Shown: positions 1 through 6,789 of the stretch, piece by piece | Numbering within the stretch: position 1 is the first letter of the stretch | How the letters are laid out: each line of letters opens with the position of its first letter | Source: CAZYFH01 sp965197395 | GTDB taxonomy: Bacteria > Acidobacteriota > Vicinamibacteria > Vicinamibacterales > UBA8438 | Assembly: GCA_965197395.1 (NCBI GenBank) | Contig: CBDANB010000006.1 | Coordinates: 248,001-312,000, forward strand | DNA: 64,000 nucleotides | Direction of reading: 5' to 3' | Made by a program: the position numbers and the translations under genes | Notes under the pieces: generated by a model | What the model saw: only the letters and a program-made list of their open reading frames with translations | Databases searched by the model: none | Told to the model about the DNA's origin: nothing

Positions 1-554
1 CCGCTGGTCTGCCCGTCTCCGAGCGTGACCAGGACGACTTCGTCCGCATGAGCGGGCGCGGTGGGCTCAAGCTCGGGTATGCGTTGATAGAGCTCGCCGG
101 CTTCGGCGGCCCCCACGGCGTGAAGACACTGAGTCGTGCAGCAGCTCGATGGCGAGACGATGTGGAGTCGCCGTGAGCTCCAGTGGGTCGGCATCTGCCG
201 ACCGCCGGAATTCGGGTCGTCCTTCGACGCCACCGCGTTCAGCAGCATGTCGGCAGCCGTGATGCCGAGCGCCAGGCAGAGCGCCCGGTCGCGATAGTAC
301 GGAAACACCCAGTCGTAGCCCGGGCGCAGCGTCAGCCCGGCCGCGACCTGTATCGCCTCGTGGCCGGCGCCGCTAATCTGGAAGTAGCTGAGGCTCTGGT
401 TCTTGAGCTGCAGCTCCTTGTCGTCGAGCCGCCGCGCCAGCAGCATCGTTCGATAGAAGCCGTGCAACTGCTCGCGCGAGAGGCCCTCCGTTCGCGAGCT
501 GGCGTCGGACGGCGAACGGGGAGGCGCCCCGTTGGTAGCCGTCGACGTCTTCAT
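1..554 (-). CDS. Thiamine-dependent 2-oxoacid dehydrogenase E1 component (partial)
   Basis: Reading the minus strand from the ATG at 554 gives an open frame of 184 codons that leaves the window at position 1, so the C-terminal part is missing. After a Ser/Pro-rich leader the protein has the E1-alpha opening (GFYRTMLLARRLDDKELQLK, then YFQISGAGHEAIQVAAG and YRDRALCLALG) and reaches the start of the thiamine-diphosphate motif (VTLGDGQTS) at the window edge. The family decarboxylates 2-oxoacids as the first component of pyruvate or branched-chain dehydrogenase complexes. The substrate, and whether alpha and beta are fused in one chain, cannot be judged from this fragment. The assignment to the E1 family is firm; the start could be slightly different. 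Confidence 0.85.
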   Translation of the reverse strand, partial: MKTSTATNGAPPRSPSDASSRTEGLSREQLHGFYRTMLLARRLDDKELQLKNQSLSYFQISGAGHEAIQVAAGLTLRPGYDWVFPYYRDRALCLALGITAADMLLNAVASKDDPNSGGRQMPTHWSSRRLHIVSPSSCCTTQCLHAVGAAEAGELYQRIPELEPTAPAHADEVVLVTLGDGQTS

Positions 555-626
555 GCTGCAGCATCCTTGGATTGATCGAACGTCGTAGACCGTCGGCCCC
601 GAGAAGTGGCACGCACGACGTCGCTG

Positions 627-636
627 ATTATAGCAC
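627..636 (-). promoter_or_regulatory. Extended -10 promoter candidate for the E1 gene
   Basis: On the minus strand a perfect TATAAT (complement of 627-632) is preceded by TGC, forming an extended -10 element. A TTGCCA lies 15 bp upstream, a short spacer that the extended -10 could tolerate. Transcription would start near 620, about 65 nt before the E1 start codon. Seen in sequence only. Confidence 0.45.
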
Positions 637-734
637 GCGGGTTGCCGTGGCAAGGGCCGTCTAGAATCGCCGTAAGTGTAATAAAATCAATGCGTAAGGT
701 CACTCGACCAAAACCAGAGAAGCAGGGGAAAGCG

Positions 735-1109
735 ATGTCGTCGAAGGCCGCGGTTCACCGGTGGGAGACGCTCGATCTCGAGAAGGTGACCGAGATGATC
801 TCACGCAAGATCGTTACCGGCGAACGGCAGATGATGGCGCAGGTGTACTTGAAACGTGGGGCCCAGGTGCCGATGCACCAGCACGCAAGCGAACAGATGA
901 CCTACGTGCTGCAGGGGCTGCTTCGCTGCCGCATCGGAGACGAGGAGCTCGTGGTCGGTGAAGGCGAGGTGCTCCACATTCCGCCCGGTCGCCCGCATCA
1001 AGCCGAAGCGCTAGATGACACGTTCGAGATCGACGTGTTTAGCCCGGCGCGCGAGGATTGGCTCGTGGCTCGAGATGACACGCCCGAAGCCCGAAGCCCG
1101 AAGCCCTAA
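735..1109 (+). CDS. Small single-domain cupin protein
   Basis: The 124-aa protein has one cupin barrel: MHQHASEQMTYVLQGLL supplies the first metal-binding motif (two His and a Glu-like position) and LHIPPGRPHQAEAL the second (His). Such stand-alone cupins bind a divalent metal and act as small dioxygenases, isomerases or sensors; nothing here fixes the substrate. ATG 735 is chosen because a purine-rich AGGGGAAAG lies just upstream and the family normally starts here; the frame is open further up to 606 without similarity. The last dozen residues (RDDTPEARSPKP) are encoded by a short GAAGCCC direct repeat, suggesting that the native C-terminus was replaced. Confidence 0.7.
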   Translation: MSSKAAVHRWETLDLEKVTEMISRKIVTGERQMMAQVYLKRGAQVPMHQHASEQMTYVLQGLLRCRIGDEELVVGEGEVLHIPPGRPHQAEALDDTFEIDVFSPAREDWLVARDDTPEARSPKP

Positions 1110-1143
1110 GCCACAGACCCGGGAGGGCCTGGACGCAGGGCTC

Positions 1144-1935
1144 CTAATGAATCCGATCCTCCCAGTTGTCGCGGCCGCCCGAGTGGACATCAAATCGCTT
1201 GCGGAGGCGGCCCATCTTCCATTTGACATAGCGATACTTGATGTCGGCCATGACGCCGAGGCGGCCGAACCCGAGCCGCCCACCGGAGAGTCCCCGTAGT
1301 TGCTTGAGGTAGAGATACCCCACCACGAGGCCGCCGAGATGCGCGATGTGCGCGACCCCCGCACTCTGCGGGACCGAGAGAAACGCGATGGCTCCGATGA
1401 TCATCACGAAGTACTTCGCCGGGATCGGAAACAGGAGGAATAGCAGGATGGGTGTCTCGGGGTAGTAGATCGCGAACGCCATCAGGAGACCGTAGATGGC
1501 CCCCGAGGCGCCAATCGTGGGGATCACCCAGGTCGGGTCGGCAAACGAGAACGGCAGCAGACCCGCGAGAATCGTGCACAAACCGGCACCGATGCCGGTC
1601 ACGAAGTAGTAGCGTAGGAAGAAACGGGAACCCCACAGCCGCTCCAGCTGCACGCCGAACATCCAGAGGACGAGCATGTTGAAGAGGATGTGCGTCAGCC
1701 CGCCGTGCAGGAACATGTAGGTGACCGGCTGCCATATCCAGAACCGGGTCACCACCAGCTGCGGCGTCAACCCGAAGATGCGGGTGATCCAGAAGAACAC
1801 CGACGGCAACAGCGCGGTCAGCAGAAACAGGCCGATGTTGACCCAGAGCAGCATCTTGACCGCCGGGGTCATGAGCCCCGGGCCGAACGAAAACTGGCCC
1901 GGACCGCCGTACATGGTGCGACGCATCCCGGTCAT
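1144..1935 (-). CDS. Rhomboid-family intramembrane serine protease
   Basis: This 263-aa multi-spanning membrane protein carries the rhomboid active site: Ser144 in GASGAIYG, His199 in AHIAHLGG, plus the conserved HGGLTHILFNM segment with Asn86 near the oxyanion position. Six hydrophobic helices can be read between residues 26 and 212, followed by a basic cytoplasmic tail. Rhomboids cleave transmembrane segments of other membrane proteins within the bilayer; the substrate is unknown. The ATG overlaps the TGA of murJ by 4 bp, so the two genes are probably translationally coupled. The association with MurJ is suggestive of envelope work but unproven. Confidence 0.88.
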   Translation of the reverse strand: MTGMRRTMYGGPGQFSFGPGLMTPAVKMLLWVNIGLFLLTALLPSVFFWITRIFGLTPQLVVTRFWIWQPVTYMFLHGGLTHILFNMLVLWMFGVQLERLWGSRFFLRYYFVTGIGAGLCTILAGLLPFSFADPTWVIPTIGASGAIYGLLMAFAIYYPETPILLFLLFPIPAKYFVMIIGAIAFLSVPQSAGVAHIAHLGGLVVGYLYLKQLRGLSGGRLGFGRLGVMADIKYRYVKWKMGRLRKRFDVHSGGRDNWEDRIH

Positions 1936-3629
1936 CGTACCACCTTCGCGGAGCCGCGTCCCACGCGGGCGAGCAGCTGGCGAAGGGCCTGATCGAACTC
2001 ATCGATGCGCAAGATGCGCGCGCAGCCCACCAGCGCCACGATCCCGATGACGATGCTGCACGACACCCGCCCGAGGCGAACCAGGAGTCCGACGCCGGTC
2101 CATACGACCGACAACCACTCGTGGGTCGCGAAGACCGCGATCCCCATGACCAACGACGCTAGGGCGATCTTGAGCGCCGCCCGCCGGAGCCGCGCGACAT
2201 CCAGGCCGCCCAGGCGCCCATGAAGCAGCACGAGGAGCGTCAGCGCGTTGACGAGCGCGGCAATGGAGGCGCCCAGCGCGAGACCTCGGTATCCGATGAC
2301 CTGCACCAGTAGCAGGTTGAGCACGACGTTGATGCCGACCGACACGGCGCTCACGTAGGCGGGCGTCAGGCTGTTCCGCAGCGCGTAAAAGCACGGGACT
2401 GTGATGCGAACCGCGGAGTAGCCGAGCAAGCCGGGTGCGTAGAAGAGGAGGGCGGCCGCCGTCGCCGACGTATCCGAGGACCCGAAGTTGCCGTGCTCGA
2501 AGATCAGCTCGACGATGGGGTGTGCGAGCACCATGAGTCCCACCATGGCGGGCACGTTCAACATGAGCATCAGGCGCATCGCGCGCGAAACCGTGTCCCG
2601 GATGCCGGTGAGCTCGTCACGTGCGGCGTGTTGCGAGACCGTGGGTAGTGCCGCGGCCGCAATCGAGACGCCAAAAAGTCCGATCGGCAGGTACATGATG
2701 CGAAAGGCGTAGCCCAGCCACGACACCGCACCGGTGCCCTGACCCGTGGCCAGCACCATGTTGACCAGCAAGTTGATCTGCACCGCCGCGCCCGCCAGCG
2801 TGCCCGGGCCCATGAGCCGGAGCACGTCGCGCAGCCCCGGGTCTGCGGGGTTGAGCCGCGGCCGGTAGCGAAAGCCTTCGCCGTAGAGGGCCGGCACCTG
2901 GATCGCCACCTGACCGATGCCTCCCAGCAACGCCCCGATGGCAATGGCCACGATGGGGTCGAGCCCGAGACCGGGCATCAACGGCGCCAGCAGCGCGGCG
3001 CTGGCGATGACCCCGACGTTGTACATGGCCGGCGATAGCGCCGGCACGAAGAACCGGTTCAGCGAGTTCAACATGCCCATCAGGGCCGCGGCCGCGGCCA
3101 CGAGGGTCAGAAACGGGAGCAGGATGCGCGTCAGCGTGACGGTGAGCTCGAGCTTGCCGGGGACGTCGGCGTAGGAGCCCGCCAGGAGACGGGTCAGCGG
3201 GCCCGCGAACACCATACCGGCCACGACCAGGAGGCCGGTCGAGACGAGGAGCGCGTTGATCAACTGATTGCCGAGGCGCCAGGCATCGGCTCGCCCGTGC
3301 AGCGTCAACCGCTTCGTGAACGTCGGGACGAACGCGGCGCTCATCGCGCCCTCGGCGAACAGGTCGCGCATCAGGTTGGGGATTCGCACCGCGACGTTGA
3401 AGGCGTCCATCGCGTTGCCGGCCCCGAAGATGTGTGCCAGTACCTGGTCGCGCACCAGACCGAGGAGGCGACTCGTCAGCGTCGCCGACCCGATGATGCC
3501 GGCAGACGCCGCGAGACGTCGTGACGCGGAGCTACCGCCCGAGGCCGTGGGGTGCCTGGATGAGGATGCTGCCGACGGCGGATTCGACCGCGACGCCCCC
3601 GTGGGCGCCCTCCGTTCCGCGGGGGCCAT
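1932..3629 (-). CDS. murJ: Lipid II flippase MurJ
   Basis: About 565 aa with many hydrophobic helices and the MurJ/MviN signature near the start (ATLTSRLLGLVRDQVLAHIF, then GAGNAMDAFNVAVRIPN and LFAEGAMSAAFVPTF). MurJ moves undecaprenyl-linked lipid II across the inner membrane for peptidoglycan assembly. The frame is open far upstream (to 4454), but that extension lies antisense to the sigma-factor gene and has no family similarity, so the ATG at 3629 (MAPAERRAP) is preferred; an ATG at 3650 is the alternative. It is divergent from the sigma factor gene and coupled to the rhomboid gene downstream. Confidence 0.9.
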   Translation of the reverse strand: MAPAERRAPTGASRSNPPSAASSSRHPTASGGSSASRRLAASAGIIGSATLTSRLLGLVRDQVLAHIFGAGNAMDAFNVAVRIPNLMRDLFAEGAMSAAFVPTFTKRLTLHGRADAWRLGNQLINALLVSTGLLVVAGMVFAGPLTRLLAGSYADVPGKLELTVTLTRILLPFLTLVAAAAALMGMLNSLNRFFVPALSPAMYNVGVIASAALLAPLMPGLGLDPIVAIAIGALLGGIGQVAIQVPALYGEGFRYRPRLNPADPGLRDVLRLMGPGTLAGAAVQINLLVNMVLATGQGTGAVSWLGYAFRIMYLPIGLFGVSIAAAALPTVSQHAARDELTGIRDTVSRAMRLMLMLNVPAMVGLMVLAHPIVELIFEHGNFGSSDTSATAAALLFYAPGLLGYSAVRITVPCFYALRNSLTPAYVSAVSVGINVVLNLLLVQVIGYRGLALGASIAALVNALTLLVLLHGRLGGLDVARLRRAALKIALASLVMGIAVFATHEWLSVVWTGVGLLVRLGRVSCSIVIGIVALVGCARILRIDEFDQALRQLLARVGRGSAKVVR

Positions 3630-3716
3630 GACTGGCGGGCAGCGTAGCATACGCGCTGGCGCCGTTTTCACATCTGAGCGCGACCGGGGTTTTACGAAAG
3701 ACATCGGTTGATTCGC

Positions 3717-4262
3717 ATGTCCACACCGTTGCACAGCTATCCGACCTTCGGCGCGCTCGTCGATGCCTACGAGGTCGAGGTGTATCGTTACCTGCTTCGA
3801 CTGACCGGCCATCCGGCCGAGGCCGACGATCTGTTCCAGGAGACGTTTCTCCGCGCGCTCAGGGCTTTCAACCGCCTGCGCCCGCGTTCCAACCATCGCG
3901 CCTGGCTCTATCGGATTGCGACCAACGCATTCCTCAACGCCTGTCGGGCGGCGCGTCGTCGACGGGAAGTGGCACTGCCCGCGGAGCTGGTCGGCGGGCG
4001 CGACCAGGACCACGGCGCGCGCCTTGACCGTGCCGTCGCGGCGGCGCGTTGCATACGTGCCATTACCTCTTTGCCGCCGCGACAGCGGGCGGCGTTCGTG
4101 CAGCGTGCGCTCGAGGGGCGCGCGTATGCGGAGATTGCCGCGGCCCTCGGTTGCAGCCAATCGGCGGCGCGGGCCAACGTCTATCAGGCGGCCAGGCGAC
4201 TCAGGGGCGTGTTGGGTGCCACTGAGAGCCGGCGCGAGAGGCCGACGAGGAGGATGCGATGA
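3717..4262 (+). CDS. ECF-type RNA polymerase sigma factor
   Basis: The 181-aa protein has region 2 (YLLRLTGHPAEADDLFQETF, then WLYRIATNAFLNACR) and region 4 (ITSLPPRQRAAFVQRALEG, then YAEIAAALGCSQSAARANVY), with no sigma 1.1 or 3 domain, as in extracytoplasmic-function sigma factors. ATG 3717 is preferred over an in-frame TTG at 3708. Its last codons overlap the next gene by ATGA, the arrangement typical of a sigma factor and its cognate anti-sigma factor. That partner begins with a zinc-binding anti-sigma-like segment fused to an alkyltransferase. No classical AAC/CGT ECF promoter was evident upstream. Confidence 0.88.
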   Translation: MSTPLHSYPTFGALVDAYEVEVYRYLLRLTGHPAEADDLFQETFLRALRAFNRLRPRSNHRAWLYRIATNAFLNACRAARRRREVALPAELVGGRDQDHGARLDRAVAAARCIRAITSLPPRQRAAFVQRALEGRAYAEIAAALGCSQSAARANVYQAARRLRGVLGATESRRERPTRRMR

Positions 4263-5005
4263 CCTGTCGGGAGTTTGACAACCATCTGGACCGGCTGCTC
4301 GCACGCGACGTGCAATCCTCTTCTTCCCGCGGTCGCAGCATGAGTCGTCACGCCGTGGCGTGTCCCCGCTGCCGGGTGCTGTGGCGCCAGGCGCGACCGC
4401 TGACCCGCGACGCACCCGCGCTGATGACGCGGCGCGCCGTGGCCGGCGGCACACGTGCGGCTCGCGACCGGCTACGAACGGCGTTCACGCGAGCGGGACA
4501 TCCGCCGGTCGCGTTCAGTTCGCTTCGGACGCCCATCGGTCGGGTGTTCGTCGCGGCGTCGGATCTCGGGGTGTGCAATATCACGTTCGATGCGGCGAAC
4601 GAGGACCGATATCGCGCGCGGCTCGCGGCGCGCGCGCCAGAGATCACGCGCGACCGTGATGCGGTCGCCTTCGCGCTCGAGGAGCTCGACGCCTATTTCG
4701 CTGGCACGCTGAACCGGTTCACCGCCCCGATCGACTTGCGGGGTGTCACCGATTTCACACGGCGCGTGCTGCGGGCGACCCGCGCCATTCCGTTCGGCCG
4801 ACTGTGCAGCTATGGTGAGGTTGCGCGCCGCATCGGATCACCCGGCGCGAGCCGCGCGGTTGGCGGGGCGCTCGGCCGGAACCCGGTCCCGATCATCGTC
4901 CCGTGCCACCGGGTCATTGCGGGCGGCGGACGGATCGGGGGCTTCACCGGCGGCGTCGAGACGAAGCGTGTACTGCTCCGGATCGAAGGGCACGAGCCGG
5001 CGTAG
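4259..5005 (+). CDS. Zinc anti-sigma-like domain fused to O6-alkylguanine-DNA alkyltransferase
   Basis: The 248-aa protein has two parts. Residues 1-45 hold a ZAS/zf-HC2 pattern: Cys3, then His31-x3-Cys35-x2-Cys38, as in zinc-binding anti-sigma factors, but with no transmembrane helix after it. Residues 84-245 are a methylated-DNA-protein cysteine methyltransferase: the FSSLRTPIGRVFVAAS N-lobe, the FTRRVLRATRAIPFG start of the DNA-binding domain, and active-site Cys216 in PCHRV followed by GGFTGGVETKRVLL. The enzyme removes alkyl groups from O6-alkylguanine by transfer to its own Cys. The 4-bp overlap with the sigma gene suggests that the N-terminal domain binds that sigma factor; regulation by alkylation state is inference. 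Confidence 0.85.
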   Translation: MTCREFDNHLDRLLARDVQSSSSRGRSMSRHAVACPRCRVLWRQARPLTRDAPALMTRRAVAGGTRAARDRLRTAFTRAGHPPVAFSSLRTPIGRVFVAASDLGVCNITFDAANEDRYRARLAARAPEITRDRDAVAFALEELDAYFAGTLNRFTAPIDLRGVTDFTRRVLRATRAIPFGRLCSYGEVARRIGSPGASRAVGGALGRNPVPIIVPCHRVIAGGGRIGGFTGGVETKRVLLRIEGHEPA

Positions 5006-5329
5006 CAACCGCGACGTGTCGCGCCAGCGCCGCCGGCGACTCTATCTCAGAAACCCTGGATTTTGCGACGGGGGCTCGACGAGGCGAAGACGCCGCCGCG
5101 ACCTCAACGTTCGCGGCCTCGGCAGGGCGAAACGGTGGGTTTCTGACACACCAGGTCGTAGGACGAGCAGGTGAGGTGGACGCCAGCACCCGCTCCGTCA
5201 TCCCCAGGTGCTTTGGCTTACCAAGCGTCCGATGCTGCGCTATCGCCTCGCGGAGGGTGGCCGAAGATAACCTGATCCGGGCTGACGGCTCTCTCCCCGA
5301 GAATACGCCGGCTCGACGCGAGGCGGTCT
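5006..5329. other. Non-coding stretch holding a dispersed repeat
   Basis: There is no credible gene between the alkyltransferase and the aminomutase-like gene. Roughly 5045-5155 is a repeat element related to one at 9385-9482. The rest shows nothing recognisable apart from a GAGG ribosome-binding candidate just before 5330. Confidence 0.6.
5045..5155. repeat. Dispersed intergenic repeat, copy A
   Basis: The element is bounded by TCTCAGAAACCCTGG on the left and GGTGGGTTTCTGACACACC on the right, so its ends are imperfect inverted repeats around GTTTCTGA. The inner right side reads CAGGGCGAAA. The same modules (CAGGGCGAAA...GGTTTCTGAGACA) occur in opposite orientation at 9385-9482. No transposase is present, so it resembles a REP/MITE-like element. 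Confidence 0.6.
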
Positions 5330-6762
5330 ATGCTGGATCGCATGGTCGACGAGTATCCGACGCGCTACCAGGCCGTCGGCCTCAACACCATCGCCAGTCT
5401 TCCGCAGTGGGAACGGCTCGACCCCGACGTGCGCGAGGCCGTCGAGGTCGTCGGACAGGTGCTCCCGTTCCGCACCAACCGGTACGTCGTCGACCACCTG
5501 ATTGATTGGTCGCGGGTGCCGGAGGACCCGGTCTTTCAGCTCGTGTTTCCGCAACGGCCGATGCTTATGCTCGAGGACTATGCCGACGTGCGTGCGCTGA
5601 TCCGGCGCGCCGACGCGAGCGCCGACCTGGCAGGGACCATCGATCGGATACGGCGCCGGCTGAATCCGCATCCCGCCGGCCAGTTGACACACAACGTTCC
5701 CGCCCTCGACGACCGCCCGCTCCAGGGCATTCAGCACAAGTACCGGGAGACCGTGCTGTTCTTCCCCAAGGCGGGACAGACGTGTCACGCCTACTGCACG
5801 TACTGCTTCCGGTGGGCCCAGTTCGTTGGCCTGGAGGATCTGAAGTTCGAGGCGCAGGATGCGGACGACCTGGTAGCGTATCTCAAGGCGCACCCCGAGG
5901 TGACCGACGTGCTGATCACCGGGGGCGACCCGATGGTCATGCGAACGCGCGTGTTGCGCCGTTACCTCGAGCCGCTCCTCTCACCCGAGCTCGAACACGT
6001 TCAGAACATCCGGATTGGCACCAAGGCGCTGGCCTACTGGCCGCAGCGCTTCGTGTCGGACGCTGACGCCGATGAGTGCTTGCGGCTCTTCGACGAGGTG
6101 GTCTCACAGGGGCGCCACCTGGCCGTGATGGGCCACTACTCGCACCCGGTGGAGCTCGAGCCGGGGATCGCCCGAACCGCGGTGGAGCGCGTCCGGAACA
6201 CTGGCGCGCAGATCCGGATGCAGGCGCCGTCATTCGCCACGTCAACGACGAGCCCGACGCGTGGGCCACGTTGTGGCGCACCGGTGTGCGCCTCGGGTTG
6301 ATCCCGTATTACCTGTTCGTCGAGCGCGACACGGGGGCCCGCAACTACTTCGAAGTGCCGCTGACACGCTGCTACGAGATCTTCAAGCGCGCGTACAGCC
6401 AGGTCTCCGGATTGGCGCGATCGGTCCGGGGGCCCTCGATGTCGGCGTTTCCGGGCAAGGTCCGCATCCTCGGCGTCGTCACCCTGCGGACAATGATGGA
6501 GGGCGACGTGCTCTCGGCCGTCCGCGGCACCCTCGGACCCGACCTCGGCGATCCGGACACGCCGCGGCTCGTCTGCGACTTTATCCAGGCGCGCGACCCC
6601 GCCTGGGTCAAGCGCCCATTCTTCGCGGAGTTCGACGAGGGGGCGGCTTGGTTCGACGAGTTGCGGCCGGCCTTCGGGAAGTCGCGTTTCTACTTCGAGG
6701 CGCCGGGCGACCACGACACGGACCGCATCCTCCCGGAGCTGACCGAGCTGCTGCTCGAGTAG
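5330..6762 (+). pseudogene. Lysine 2,3-aminomutase-like radical SAM gene, frameshifted
   Basis: Two frames together encode one KamA-family protein of about 477 aa. The first frame (5330 to about 6228) contains the radical SAM cluster motif CHAYCTYC (CxxxCxxC), preceded by QHKYRETVLFFPKAGQ, then VTDVLITGGDPMVM and IRIGTKALAYWPQRF. At 6224-6230 the sequence reads GCGCCGTC, where GCGCCxGTC is expected for MQAPVIRHVND. A single missing base sends the first frame to a stop at 6301, while the other frame continues the family sequence (YYLFVERDTGARNYFEVPL and onward) to 6762. It is either a real inactivating deletion or a consensus error in a GC-rich run. The family isomerises or otherwise processes lysine-type amino acids using SAM and PLP; the exact substrate is unknown. 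Confidence 0.8.
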
Positions 6763-6789
6763 CCGCAACACTCGTCGCGCTCCGCCGGC

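Noticed and set aside
3630..4454. 275-residue N-terminal extension of MurJ
   Set aside because: It is antisense to the sigma factor and alkyltransferase genes and lacks MurJ features.
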